From positions 310,001 to 374,000 of the forward strand of contig JAGIAH010000009.1 of the NCBI GenBank assembly GCA_017744915.1: a stretch of 64,000 bases of DNA, written 5' to 3'. The notes under the pieces are model-generated. The model saw only the letters and a list, made by a program, of their open reading frames with translations. It was not told the DNA's origin and searched no databases. This document shows, one piece after another, positions 53,286-62,376 of this stretch. The number at the start of each line of letters is the position of its first letter. Position 1 is the first letter of the stretch. The translations under genes were made by a program, and so were the position numbers. The DNA comes from Agrobacterium tumefaciens (GTDB lineage Bacteria; Pseudomonadota; Alphaproteobacteria; Rhizobiales; Rhizobiaceae).

Positions 53286-54376
53286 TGAACGGATTATTTT
53301 CCTCTGTCGGCCGCAAGGGCCTGTTTCTCATCGATCCGGAAAAGGCGCATGGGCTCTCCGTCGCGGCGCTGAAAAGCGGCTTCCTGCCCACCTGCATGGT
53401 GCCGCACGATCCGCGCCTGCAGCAGACGGTGGCGGGCCTTGTCTTCCCCAATCCGCTCGGCATGGCGGCGGGGTATGACAAGAATGCGGAAGTGCCGGGC
53501 CCGCTTCTGAGGCTTGGTTTCGGCTTTACCGAAATCGGCACCGTCACGCCGCGGGCGCAATCCGGCAATCCCAAGCCGCGCATCTTCCGCCTGGTTGAGG
53601 ATGAGGGCGTCATCAACCGCCTCGGTTTCAACAATGAAGGCCATGCCGCGGCGCTGGAGCGTCTGAAACAGGCGCGTCTGCGCGGCATCGTCGGCGTCAA
53701 TATCGGCGCCAACAAGGATAGCGAAGACCGCATCGCCGATTATGTGCAGGGCATCGAGGCGTTTTATTCGGTGGCATCCTATTTCACCGTCAATATTTCA
53801 TCGCCCAACACGCCCGGCCTCCGTGACCTGCAGGCACGTGAAAGCCTTGCCGCACTCCTGTCGGCCGTGCTGGAACGCCGCAAGGCGGAAGCGGAGCGCC
53901 TCGGCAAACGCATCCCCGTCTTCCTCAAGATCGCACCCGATCTGACGGAAGAAGGGCTGGACGATGTTGCCGAAGAAGCGCTCGCCCACGATCTCGATGG
54001 TTTGATCGTCTCCAACACCACGCTTTCGCGCGAGGGTCTGCGGCCCGGTCCGCACAAAGGTGAGGCCGGCGGGCTGTCGGGCAAGCCGCTCTTCGAGCTT
54101 TCCACCACGGTTCTCGCCAAGATGCGCCGTCGCGTCGGCGCCAATTTGCCGATCATCGGCGTTGGTGGCGTTTCATCTGCGGAAACGGCTTTGGAAAAGG
54201 TGAGGGCAGGGGCCGATCTCGTGCAGCTTTATTCCTGCATGGTCTATGAAGGCCCCGGCCTGCCATCGGCCATCGTCAAGGGCCTGTCGAAGCTGGTCGC
54301 CCGCGAGGGTGCCGACTCCATCCGTGACCTGCGTGACAGTACAGTGGACCGCTGGGCGGATCGCGCGCTCGGCTGA
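53285..54376 (+). CDS. pyrD: Dihydroorotate dehydrogenase (quinone, class 2)
   Basis: A 363-residue membrane-associated flavoenzyme oxidising dihydroorotate to orotate with quinone. GMAAGYDKNAEVPG (FMN/substrate), the NISSPNTPGLR segment with the catalytic Ser, and GVGGVSSAETALEKVRAGA (FMN phosphate) match class 2 enzymes, as does the N-terminal helical extension. ATG start overlaps the DUF952 stop. It continues the pyrimidine pathway that also includes pyrE at the window start. Confidence 0.95.
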   Translation: MNGLFSSVGRKGLFLIDPEKAHGLSVAALKSGFLPTCMVPHDPRLQQTVAGLVFPNPLGMAAGYDKNAEVPGPLLRLGFGFTEIGTVTPRAQSGNPKPRIFRLVEDEGVINRLGFNNEGHAAALERLKQARLRGIVGVNIGANKDSEDRIADYVQGIEAFYSVASYFTVNISSPNTPGLRDLQARESLAALLSAVLERRKAEAERLGKRIPVFLKIAPDLTEEGLDDVAEEALAHDLDGLIVSNTTLSREGLRPGPHKGEAGGLSGKPLFELSTTVLAKMRRRVGANLPIIGVGGVSSAETALEKVRAGADLVQLYSCMVYEGPGLPSAIVKGLSKLVAREGADSIRDLRDSTVDRWADRALG

Positions 54377-54480
54377 GTGCGACCCGGAGGTCTAGGCAGC
54401 GTGCCCGTCAGGGCTCTCTATCCTCATCCCGTGCTCGTCACAGGAATGAGGGAGGCGGGTGGTTTCCCACCCCTTCTATC

Positions 54481-54978
54481 TCAGGCGCAGAGCACCATCG
54501 CCCAATAGGGCCGGTTGCGGCTGGCGGCATCATAGGCGACAGCGACGCCAAGGCCGTTATAAGGCCCGAGCATGTTTTCGAGATGGTGCTGCGAGCCGAT
54601 CCAGGCCTTGACGACACGCTCCACGCTGTCCTGCCCGGCCGCCACGTTTTCCGCTGCCGGAAGCGGCACATTGCCGTCCTTCATGCGGATGAGGAAACTA
54701 TCGGTCAAACCTATCAGATGCGCCATCTTCTGCGCCTTGACCATGCGGCCGGCCTGATAGGCGGCGGCACCGCTTGCCGCCCCATTGATGGAAAGCGGCG
54801 AAAGCCCCTTTGAGCGGCGCAGATCGTTGACCATCGGAAGCGCCGCTGTCGTCTCGTCTCGGGTGCCTGAAGGCAGACCCTTGTTGGTGGGCATGGAAAC
54901 GCAGGCGGAAAGGACGGAACCGGCGGAAATCAGCACGAAGCCGCGCCGGGTAAGCGTCTGAAGTGAAGTGTCGGTCAT
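54481..54978 (-). CDS. CAP/SCP-like domain lipoprotein
   Basis: A 165-residue protein with a twin-arginine-like N-terminus (TRRGFVLISAG) and a lipobox SVLSAC giving lipid-modified Cys26. The remainder is a CAP (cysteine-rich secretory/PR-1) domain: HLIGL, AENVAAGQ and WIGSQHHLENML with the conserved His and Asn. Bacterial CAP proteins are extracytoplasmic with unclear function. It starts two bases after the stop of the small membrane protein upstream, so both are likely one transcript. Confidence 0.8.
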   Translation of the reverse strand: MTDTSLQTLTRRGFVLISAGSVLSACVSMPTNKGLPSGTRDETTAALPMVNDLRRSKGLSPLSINGAASGAAAYQAGRMVKAQKMAHLIGLTDSFLIRMKDGNVPLPAAENVAAGQDSVERVVKAWIGSQHHLENMLGPYNGLGVAVAYDAASRNRPYWAMVLCA

Positions 54979-54979
54979 G

Positions 54980-55246
54980 TCAGCGGCGATAGCTCAGGAG
55001 GCGCAGGATGATGAAAACGGGAATGACGATCGTGGCGCCCAGGATCAGATAGTCACCGATGGCGCCCAGCGCATGGAAACCGCTGCGCCACAGATCGACG
55101 ATGAAATCGCGTGCGCCATAGATGATGTTCCACGGCGTCAGCCCGAAGATCGCCATCAGAAAGCCGACGAGCAATGAAACGACGAGCAGCTTCACCACGG
55201 TGCGGGCCACCGTATCACCCAGCATTTTATTGACCTCACCGGCCAT
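54980..55246 (-). CDS. Small two-helix membrane protein (DUF6460-like)
   Basis: An 88-residue protein with GGAGACTTG before its ATG at 55246. Hydrophobic helices at residues 13-35 (TVVKLLVVSLLVGFLMAIFG) and 62-83 (DYLILGATIVIPVFIILRLL) flank a conserved-looking FGLTPWNIIYG / WRSGFHALG core. The pattern matches a family of alphaproteobacterial membrane proteins (DUF6460 as I recall). Function unknown. Confidence 0.7.
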   Translation of the reverse strand: MAGEVNKMLGDTVARTVVKLLVVSLLVGFLMAIFGLTPWNIIYGARDFIVDLWRSGFHALGAIGDYLILGATIVIPVFIILRLLSYRR

Positions 55247-55415
55247 CAGCAAGTCTCCTGTTTTGTCCTGACATATGGGGCGCACCGCCGTGATGCAAGT
55301 TTTCACGCACTATATCGCGCCATATTCGCCAATTCCACGCAGGGGCCATGAAATAGGACTTGAGTTTTTTTATGGCTTGATAAATGACAGCCAGCATCTT
55401 CTCAGGAAATCATGA

Positions 55416-56357
55416 ATGGCCCCAAACCAGTTTTCTTCCGGTGACGTCATTGCCGACCGCCGGGCGGACTATGCCCGCATGTTGGCGGAAGGCGGTGACT
55501 ATCCCGCCGCCGCCGAACTCATGGAGCAGGCGCTTGAACTTGCGCCACGGTGGACGGCGGGCTGGTTTCGCTTCGGAGAATACCACGAAAAGGCGGGGGA
55601 GACCGCAAAGGCAGTGGCGGCTTACGAGAAAGTCGCCGAGCTGGATGCGGAAGGACTGTTTGCAGCCGAGCTGAAGCTCGCGGTTCTCGGTGCCGCGGAA
55701 ACACCGGAACAGCCGCCGAGCCGCTACGTGGAAGGGTTGTTCGACGATTATGCCGATCGTTTCGAAACCTCGCTTGTCGAGAAGCTGGATTACAGCGTGC
55801 CGCAAAAGCTGGCGGAGCTGATCGCCAAGGCGGCTACAGGCGGCGCCTTCGACACCATCGTCGATATTGGCTGCGGCACCGGTCTCCTCGGCATCGAAAT
55901 CCGCTCTCTGGCAAAACGGCTCGAGGGTTTCGATATCTCCCAGAACATGCTGGCCAAGGCCGACGAAAAGGGTCTTTACGACCATCTCGGCCAGGCCGAT
56001 CTTTCGCTGGAGGCGGAGGCCTCGGGACTGTTCACCCCGGCGCTGGCGGAACACCGTGCCGATCTCGTCGCCGCTGCCGATGTGATGATGTATCTCGGCA
56101 GCCTTGAAACCGTCATGCCGCTTGTTTCTGCCCTGCTCGCGCCATCAGGCTTCTTTGCCTTTTCGGTGGAGGATGCGGGGGACGAGGAAGGTTTCGTGTT
56201 GCGGGAATCCCTTCGTTACGCACACTCCAAAAGCTACGTGATCGATCTTCTTGAGCGGACGGGCTTTTCTCCCATCGAAATCCGCAAAACCACCATTCGC
56301 AAGGATGCCGGAAAACCCCTTTCCGGCATTCTCTTTCTTGCCCGCGCCAAAGCCTGA
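55416..56357 (+). CDS. TPR-containing SAM-dependent methyltransferase
   Basis: A 313-residue protein. Residues 15-90 hold two or three TPR-like helical repeats (DYPAAAELMEQALELAP, GETAKAVAAYEKVAELD). Residues 140-290 form a class I methyltransferase with motif I TIVDIGCGTGLLGIE, motif II acidic end GFDIS, and motif IV AAADVMMYLG. TPR-methyltransferases of this type act on unknown protein or small-molecule targets. Starts ATG 55416; ribosome site weak (GAAATC). Isolated, with diverging genes on both sides. Confidence 0.82.
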   Translation: MAPNQFSSGDVIADRRADYARMLAEGGDYPAAAELMEQALELAPRWTAGWFRFGEYHEKAGETAKAVAAYEKVAELDAEGLFAAELKLAVLGAAETPEQPPSRYVEGLFDDYADRFETSLVEKLDYSVPQKLAELIAKAATGGAFDTIVDIGCGTGLLGIEIRSLAKRLEGFDISQNMLAKADEKGLYDHLGQADLSLEAEASGLFTPALAEHRADLVAAADVMMYLGSLETVMPLVSALLAPSGFFAFSVEDAGDEEGFVLRESLRYAHSKSYVIDLLERTGFSPIEIRKTTIRKDAGKPLSGILFLARAKA

Positions 56358-56465
56358 ACATTCCGTTTCTTGCCTTTTTCACGATAGGTCAGGCTTGCTT
56401 ACGTATCCATCTTGATCGGCTGTTTTTTGCAGTGCAAAATATACCGGAAACCTGAGGGAAAAAGC

Positions 56466-57104
56466 GTGAGCACAACGAGAAGCGTTTACGGCATGTGGAG
56501 TTCCGATCCGGCCAGGCATGCGCCGGTGGAAGACGTGCAGGGCATCGTCACCGGCGCCATCGTCTCGGCGCTCGGCTTTTATCTTCTGAACAAGGTCGGC
56601 CTTTTGACCGGCGGCACGGCCGGTGTCGCCTTTCTCCTTCATTATGCTTTCGGCATCAGCTTTGGCCTGTTGTTCTTCCTCGTCAATCTGCCCTTCTATT
56701 ATCTGTCGTTCCGTCGCCTCGGTCTCGCCTTTTCCTTCAAGACCTTCATCGCCATCGGCCTCGTGTCAGTGCTGACGGAAGTGGAGGCGCGCTGGATGGT
56801 CATCGACAGCATCAATCCGCTCTGGGCGGCGCTGCTCGGTGGTCTGCTTCTGGGTTATGGGTTGCTGGCGCTTTATCGCCACCGCGCCAGCCTTGGCGGC
56901 ATCGGCATTCTCGCCATCTATATTCAGGATCGTTTCGGCATTCGCGCCGGTCTTATCCAGCTGGCATTTGATGCCTTTGTCATGCTCTGTGCCTTCCTCG
57001 TCATCGATCCCGCCACGGTCGTCTATTCGATTGTCGGCGCTTTTGTCCTCAACATGTTCCTCGCCATCAACCACCGCTCGGACAGATACATCGTCCTGCG
57101 TTAA
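56466..57104 (+). CDS. YitT-family membrane protein, copy 1
   Basis: A 212-residue integral membrane protein with five or six helices. The conserved YitT segments are GGTAGVAFLLHYAFGISFGLLFFLVNLPFYYLSFRRLG (part shown as GISFGLLFFLVNLPFYY) and SLGGIGILAIYIQDRFG. Starts GTG 56466 with GAGGGAAAAAGC upstream. Function unknown for the family. Followed 69 bp later by a paralogue of the same length, about half identical by eye. Confidence 0.82.
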   Translation: MSTTRSVYGMWSSDPARHAPVEDVQGIVTGAIVSALGFYLLNKVGLLTGGTAGVAFLLHYAFGISFGLLFFLVNLPFYYLSFRRLGLAFSFKTFIAIGLVSVLTEVEARWMVIDSINPLWAALLGGLLLGYGLLALYRHRASLGGIGILAIYIQDRFGIRAGLIQLAFDAFVMLCAFLVIDPATVVYSIVGAFVLNMFLAINHRSDRYIVLR

Positions 57105-57173
57105 GTTTGAGCGCTTGAAATTCGTCGGGCTTCGGCGCAATAGCTGGGCAGATCGAAAGTCAGGGGAAAATGC

Positions 57174-57815
57174 ATGGACGACACCACTGCGCGCAGGCGA
57201 TTGAACCTTTGGACGTCCGCGCCGGATCGCCATTCGCTGCTGGAAGATGCGCAGGCCATTCTGGCGGGCAGCATGCTGATTTCACTCGGTGTCACGCTGT
57301 TTTCCGCAGCAGGTCTTCTCACCGGCGGTGTGGTTGGTCTCGCGTTTCTGGCGCATTACGCCACTGGCTTCAGCTTCGGCGCGGTGTTTTTTCTCACCAA
57401 CCTGCCGTTTTATTATCTCGCCTTCCGCCGTCTCGGCCTTGCCTTTACGGTGAAGACCTTCTGCGCCATCGCCATGACGGCGCTGCTGTCGGAATATATG
57501 CCGGGCTTTTTCGCTTTTGAGAGCATCAATCCGATTGCCGCTGCACTCTTCGGCGGATTGACGGTCGCCGCTGGCATGTTGGCGCTGTTTCGCCATCGCA
57601 CCAGCCTCGGCGGCTTCGGCATATTGGCGCTTTATCTTCAGGATCGTTTCGGCTGGCGCGCCGGCCTCGTCCAGCTCGCTTTTGATGGCATGGTGCTGGC
57701 CTGCTCTTTCTTCGTCGCGACGCCTTTCATTATCCTCTGCTCCATTCTCGGCGCGCTGGTCATGAACCTCACGCTCGCCGTCAATCATAGAAACGACCGC
57801 TACATCGCCATGTAG
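57174..57815 (+). CDS. YitT-family membrane protein, copy 2
   Basis: A 213-residue paralogue of the preceding gene: GLLTGGVVGLAFL, FSFGAVFFLTNLPFYYLAFRRLG and SLGGFGILALYLQDRFG align position by position with copy 1 (segments shown in part). Tandem duplication is clear. The last codons and stop are embedded in a perfect 13-bp hairpin at 57793-57822 that probably acts as the transcription end. Both copies probably work in the same membrane. Confidence 0.82.
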   Translation: MDDTTARRRLNLWTSAPDRHSLLEDAQAILAGSMLISLGVTLFSAAGLLTGGVVGLAFLAHYATGFSFGAVFFLTNLPFYYLAFRRLGLAFTVKTFCAIAMTALLSEYMPGFFAFESINPIAAALFGGLTVAAGMLALFRHRTSLGGFGILALYLQDRFGWRAGLVQLAFDGMVLACSFFVATPFIILCSILGALVMNLTLAVNHRNDRYIAM

Positions 57816-57822
57816 CGGTCGT
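57793..57822 (+). terminator. Hairpin overlapping the second YitT stop codon
   Basis: ACGACCGCTACAT / ATGTAGCGGTCGT pair perfectly around CGCC; the stop TAG lies in the right arm. Followed by TTCG; no long T run. Confidence 0.6.
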
Positions 57823-57841
57823 TCGATGTGGTCAAGCTGGT

Positions 57842-58303
57842 TCAGGCTGCCTTTGCGGCGGCTTCGACCGGATGCTGCGAACGGAAACCAACGGCGATGC
57901 GGTTCCAGGTGTTGATCGTGCCGATCGCAACCGTGATCTTCACGATGTCTTCCTCGGAAAAATGCGCCTTCAGGGTCTCGAAGGCATCATCCGGCGCGCC
58001 GGTTTCGGCGATCTTCGTCACCGCATCCACCCAGCCGAGCAGCGCCCGTTCCTGCTCGGTGTAAACTGGGGATTCCCGCCAGACGCTCATCAGGTTGATC
58101 CATTGCTCGGAAAGCCCGTCATGGCGGCTTTCCTTCACATGCATGTCCACGCAGAAAGCGCAGCCATTGATAATCGAGGCGCGCAGCTTGATGAGGTGAA
58201 TGAAGCGGCGCTCAAGGCCGCTGCCCTGAACATAGTTTTCAAGCGCCATGACGGCCTTGAAGGCTTCGGGGGATGCCTTGGCATAGTTGAGACGGGTTTT
58301 CAT
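57842..58303 (-). CDS. AhpD-like carboxymuconolactone decarboxylase family protein
   Basis: A 153-residue protein with the AhpD/CMD core: LIKLRASIINGCAFCVDMH, giving the redox pair Cys48-x-x-Cys51 and His55. Such proteins act as peroxidase partners or peroxidases in oxidative stress. GGAGAAACC precedes the ATG. It lies 96 bp downstream of an Rrf2 regulator on the same strand, suggesting Rrf2 control. Convergent with YitT copy 2. Confidence 0.85.
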   Translation of the reverse strand: MKTRLNYAKASPEAFKAVMALENYVQGSGLERRFIHLIKLRASIINGCAFCVDMHVKESRHDGLSEQWINLMSVWRESPVYTEQERALLGWVDAVTKIAETGAPDDAFETLKAHFSEEDIVKITVAIGTINTWNRIAVGFRSQHPVEAAAKAA

Positions 58304-58399
58304 GGGTTTCTCCTTCGGTCAGGTCTGTTTCAAGTCACGGGTGGTCGTTCCGGAAAGCTGTGCTGCTTTCCGGTGTTTCGATAGGTCGTACTGCGATCT

Positions 58400-58903
58400 T
58401 TAGCGCGCCGTCGTCTTGCGCTCGTTCATCTCCAGAAAGGCGCAGCCGCGCGCGGCAATTCCGCCATCATCGTTGGCGGCAAGGTCGCTCAGAATGTCGG
58501 CGATGGTGGCTTTGGCAAGTTCGGCGCGATAGGCCTTTTCCGCCTTCAGCATCGCGGCATTGATGCCGCAGGGCTTGGTGAAATAACGCCCCGGCAAGGG
58601 GTTCGGCCCGCGCTGGCGGATTTCGGCGCAGCGGAAGGCAGGCTGCGGTCCTTCCACAGCCAGCACGATATCAAGCAGGGTGATCCTGTCCGTCGCCCGG
58701 GCCAGACGATAACCGCCCTTCGGCCCCGGCACGGTGGCGACAATCCCGGCATTGGACAGCGACTGCAGGTGCTTCAGAAGATAGCTCGTGGAAACGCCGT
58801 GGAATTCCGCGAGCGCCGCTGCCGACAGCACACCACCTTCGGAAAGCCCCGCCAGCATGCCCACGCTGTGAATGGCCTGTTCAACGCCGTCTCCGAGTTT
58901 CAT
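58400..58903 (-). CDS. Rrf2-family transcriptional regulator
   Basis: A 167-residue regulator. The winged HTH (LAEFHGVSTSYLLKHLQSL, GIVATVPGPKGGYRLAR) is canonical Rrf2. Cys92, Cys112 and Cys154 could ligate an iron-sulfur cluster or sense thiol oxidation, as in NsrR/IscR/RsrR relatives, though the spacing differs from IscR. GGGAAAG precedes the ATG. A perfect 10-bp palindrome sits 28-52 bp upstream. It likely controls the AhpD-like gene downstream. Confidence 0.85.
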   Translation of the reverse strand: MKLGDGVEQAIHSVGMLAGLSEGGVLSAAALAEFHGVSTSYLLKHLQSLSNAGIVATVPGPKGGYRLARATDRITLLDIVLAVEGPQPAFRCAEIRQRGPNPLPGRYFTKPCGINAAMLKAEKAYRAELAKATIADILSDLAANDDGGIAARGCAFLEMNERKTTAR

Positions 58904-58930
58904 CGGTCTTTCCCACGCTATTGTCTGAAT

Positions 58931-58955
58931 ATCATGGATATTATTTATCCATGAT
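58931..58955. promoter_or_regulatory. Palindromic operator upstream of the Rrf2 gene
   Basis: ATCATGGATA-TTATT-TATCCATGAT, perfect 10-bp arms, 28-52 bp before the Rrf2 start and also upstream of the divergent helicase gene. Resembles Rrf2/NsrR-type symmetric sites in size. Confidence 0.6.
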
Positions 58956-59022
58956 TATGTTTTCCTGTCAAGCGGAGGCGTTACGCTCTTCTTTTTCGCA
59001 GGTTTTTCACTACCTTGCAGGG

Positions 59023-61542
59023 GTGAAACACGCCGAGTCCCCAACTTCCGGCACGCATGTCGGCACCCTGCCCCTTCCATTCCAGAAATGGTTTGCAGAA
59101 AAGGGATGGTCTCCGCGCGCCCATCAGCTGGAGCTGATGGCACGGGTGCGCGGCGGTGAGAACATGCTGCTGATTGCGCCGACGGGCGCCGGCAAGACGT
59201 TGGGCGGTTTCATGGCCTCGCTTACCGATCTTGCCGAACGCGGCAAGGTTCCGCCCGGTTCCGGCTTTATCGGCGTGCACACGCTCTATATCTCGCCTCT
59301 GAAGGCGCTGGCGGTGGATATCGAACGCAACCTCACCAGACCCGTTTCCGAAATGGGCCTGCCGATTTCCATCGAAACCCGGACAGGCGATACGCCGCAG
59401 GGCAAACGCCAGCGCCAGAAGATCAAGCCGCCGGATATTCTCCTGACGACGCCGGAGCAGGTTTCCTTGCTGCTCGCCAACAAGGAGGCCGAACGGTTTT
59501 TCCGTGACCTGAAATATGTGGTGCTCGACGAATTGCATTCGCTGGTCACCTCCAAGCGCGGACACCTGCTGTCGCTGGCGCTCGCCCGGGTGCGCCGGCA
59601 CGCTCCGAACGTGCGTTTCATCGGCCTTTCGGCCACGGTGGCGGAGCCGATGGATCTACGCCGTTATCTGGCGCCGCAGGGGCAGGGCGAGCCGCCCGCC
59701 GGGCTTATCACGGTCGAAGGCGGGGCAAAGCCGGATATTTCCATCCTGCATACGGAAGAACGAATTCCATGGTCCGGCCATTCGGCGCGTTACGCCATGA
59801 AGGATTTATACGTGGCGTTGAAGGAGCATCAGACAACGCTGATCTTCGTCAACACCCGCTCGCAGGCGGAGTTGATCTTTCAGGAACTCTGGACCATCAA
59901 TGACGACAATCTGCCGATCGCGCTGCATCACGGCTCGCTGGACACGGCCCAGCGCCGCCGGGTCGAGGCGGCCATGGCCGAAAACCGGCTGCGCGCCGTC
60001 GTCGCCACCTCCACGCTCGATCTCGGCATAGACTGGGGCGATGTCGATCTGGTCGCGCATGTCGGCGCGCCGAAGGGCGCAAGCCGCCTTGCACAGCGCA
60101 TCGGTCGCGCCAACCACCGCATGGACGAGCCGTCAAAGGCGATCCTCGTTCCCGCCAACCGGTTCGAGGTGATGGAGTGTCGGGCAGCGCTGGATGCCAA
60201 TTACATCGGCGCGCAGGATACCCCACCGATTGCCGAAGGCGCGCTCGATGTTCTCGCCCAGCATGTGCTTGGCATGGCCTGTGCCGAACCCTTCGATGCG
60301 GATGAACTCTATCGTGAAGTAACGAGCGCCTCGCCCTATGCCGACCTGCCGCGCGCCACTTTCGACCGGGTGGTGGATTTCACCGCGACAGGCGGTTATG
60401 CGCTGCGCACCTATGAACGTTATGCCCGCATTCGCCAGATGAAGGATGGCCGCTGGCGTGTCTCCAATCCGGCGGTGGCGCAGCAATATCGCCTCAACCT
60501 CGGCACCATCGTCGAGGCGGCGGAACTCAATGTCCGCATGGTCAAGCGTAATGCCAAGGGTACTGTGGGCCGTGGCGGCATGTCGCTCGGCAAGGTCGAG
60601 GAATATTTCCTCGAGCAGCTGGTGCAGGGTGATACGTTCCTCTTTGCCGGCAAGGTGCTGCGGTTTGAAGGCATCCGCGAGAATGAATGCCTGGTGTCGC
60701 AGGCCTTCTCCATGGACCCGAAGATACCCTCCTATGCCGGCGGCAAGTTTCCGCTTTCCACCTATCTCGCCGATCAGGTGCGTTCCATGCTCTCGGACCC
60801 GACGCGCTGGCACACTTTGCCGGATCAGGTCCGCGACTGGCTGGCAATCCAGAAGGAAAAATCGATCATTCCCAAGCGCGACGAGCTGCTGGTCGAGACC
60901 TTTCCCTTCCGCAAGCGCTTCTTCATGGTCATCTATCCCTTCGAGGGACGGCTGGCGCATCAAACACTTGGTATGCTTCTGACGCGGCGGCTGGAACGAG
61001 CGGGCGCAAAGCCGATGGGTTTCGTCGCCACCGACTATTCGCTCGCCATCTGGGCCATGGAGGATATCGGCATGCGGCTGAAATCCCGACGCCTGTCGCT
61101 GGCCGACCTTCTCGATGAGGACATGCTGGGCGACGATCTGGAAGCGTGGCTCGACGAATCCTTCATGCTGAAACGCACCTTCCGCAACTGCGCCGTCATT
61201 TCCGGGCTGATCGAACGCCGTCATCCCGGCAAGGAAAAGACCGGCCGGCAGGTCACGGTCTCCGCCGATCTTATTTATGACGTTCTTCGCAGCCATGAGC
61301 CGGACCATATTCTGCTTGAGGCCACGCGGCGCGACGCGGCGGCGGGACTTTTGGACATTGGCCGTCTTGGCGATATGCTGAAGCGAATCAAGGGCCACAC
61401 CACCCACCGCGCGCTTGAGCATGTCTCGCCGCTTGCCGTTCCGGTGATGCTGGAAATCGGCCGCGAGACGGTGGCGGGCGAGGCGATGGACGATGTGCTG
61501 GCCGAAGCTGCCGACGAGCTGATCGCCGAGGCCATGTCCTGA
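59023..61542 (+). CDS. Ligase-associated DEXH-box DNA helicase (Lhr-like)
   Basis: An 839-residue superfamily 2 helicase. Motif I APTGAGKT, motif II DELHS, motif III SATVAEP and motif VI QRIGRANHR are in order, and a large C-terminal Lhr-type winged-helix region follows. The family is linked to a DNA-repair set with PdeM, an ATP-dependent ligase and an exonuclease. The start is uncertain: GTG 59023 gives the usual short N-terminus before WFAEKGWSPRAHQ; ATG codons at 58951 and 58957 would lie within or beside the palindrome. PdeM follows 28 bp later. Confidence 0.88.
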   Translation: MKHAESPTSGTHVGTLPLPFQKWFAEKGWSPRAHQLELMARVRGGENMLLIAPTGAGKTLGGFMASLTDLAERGKVPPGSGFIGVHTLYISPLKALAVDIERNLTRPVSEMGLPISIETRTGDTPQGKRQRQKIKPPDILLTTPEQVSLLLANKEAERFFRDLKYVVLDELHSLVTSKRGHLLSLALARVRRHAPNVRFIGLSATVAEPMDLRRYLAPQGQGEPPAGLITVEGGAKPDISILHTEERIPWSGHSARYAMKDLYVALKEHQTTLIFVNTRSQAELIFQELWTINDDNLPIALHHGSLDTAQRRRVEAAMAENRLRAVVATSTLDLGIDWGDVDLVAHVGAPKGASRLAQRIGRANHRMDEPSKAILVPANRFEVMECRAALDANYIGAQDTPPIAEGALDVLAQHVLGMACAEPFDADELYREVTSASPYADLPRATFDRVVDFTATGGYALRTYERYARIRQMKDGRWRVSNPAVAQQYRLNLGTIVEAAELNVRMVKRNAKGTVGRGGMSLGKVEEYFLEQLVQGDTFLFAGKVLRFEGIRENECLVSQAFSMDPKIPSYAGGKFPLSTYLADQVRSMLSDPTRWHTLPDQVRDWLAIQKEKSIIPKRDELLVETFPFRKRFFMVIYPFEGRLAHQTLGMLLTRRLERAGAKPMGFVATDYSLAIWAMEDIGMRLKSRRLSLADLLDEDMLGDDLEAWLDESFMLKRTFRNCAVISGLIERRHPGKEKTGRQVTVSADLIYDVLRSHEPDHILLEATRRDAAAGLLDIGRLGDMLKRIKGHTTHRALEHVSPLAVPVMLEIGRETVAGEAMDDVLAEAADELIAEAMS

Positions 61543-61570
61543 GATACGCAATGAAGGAACGATCACAAAA

Positions 61571-62299
61571 GTGCTGAGCCGGCTGACATTGAGCGACCGA
61601 TTTTCAAATGGCTTCGAATGCCTTGGCAGTGAAACTGCCATCAATGGCGTTGCCGGCTGGTGCGATCCTTTGGGGGGGCTCTACCTGCCGGACCTGTCGC
61701 TGCTCGTCGTCTCCGATCTGCATCTGGAAAAGGGCGCGGCCTTTGCCCGGCGCGGACGCATGCTGCCGCCCTACGACACCATCGCCACTCTCAAAATCCT
61801 GTCCTCCCTCATCAGCCGTTATGACCCGAAGATCGTCGTCAGCCTCGGCGACAATTTCCACGATCGCGTCGGCTCCGAGCACCTGCCGCTGCCGCTGCGA
61901 GAACTCATCCGCGAGATGGCCCGTGGCCGCGAATGGATATGGATCAACGGCAATCACGATCCGGATGGAACGGTCGATCTGCCGGGCTCGTCGGTGGATG
62001 AAATGTTTTACGGCAATCTCGTTTTCCGCCACGAGCCGAAGCTCGGCGATGCCGCCGGGGAAATCGCCGGGCATCTCCATCCCTCCGCCACCGTGCGGCG
62101 GCGCGAAAAGACGGTGCGGCGCCCCTGTTTCGCCACGGATGGTTCGCGCCTCCTGATGCCGGCATTCGGAGTGATGAGCGGAGGCCTGGATCTGCGGCAT
62201 AAGGCCATGCGTGGCCTGTTCGATCATGCCGCTCTCGTCGCGCATCTGATGGGGAGGGACCGCATCTATTCGGTGCGGTTTGCAAATCTGCTCGGCTGA
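61571..62299 (+). CDS. pdeM: PdeM-like ligase-associated phosphoesterase
   Basis: A 242-residue calcineurin-like metallophosphoesterase. Metal-binding motifs are VSDLHLEKG, SLGDNFHD, INGNHD and AGHLHP in order. PdeM proteins are manganese-dependent nucleases or phosphodiesterases encoded next to the Lhr-like helicase and implicated in DNA-damage response. Start GTG 61571; AAGGAA lies somewhat far upstream. The ligase and exonuclease partners are not in the window. Confidence 0.85.
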   Translation: MLSRLTLSDRFSNGFECLGSETAINGVAGWCDPLGGLYLPDLSLLVVSDLHLEKGAAFARRGRMLPPYDTIATLKILSSLISRYDPKIVVSLGDNFHDRVGSEHLPLPLRELIREMARGREWIWINGNHDPDGTVDLPGSSVDEMFYGNLVFRHEPKLGDAAGEIAGHLHPSATVRRREKTVRRPCFATDGSRLLMPAFGVMSGGLDLRHKAMRGLFDHAALVAHLMGRDRIYSVRFANLLG

Positions 62300-62376
62300 G
62301 CGCGCCGACGCTGTTGTCTCTTCGTTTTACGCATTGTCCGGACGTAAAACCGCGACGCACTTTTACTGGAAATGCT

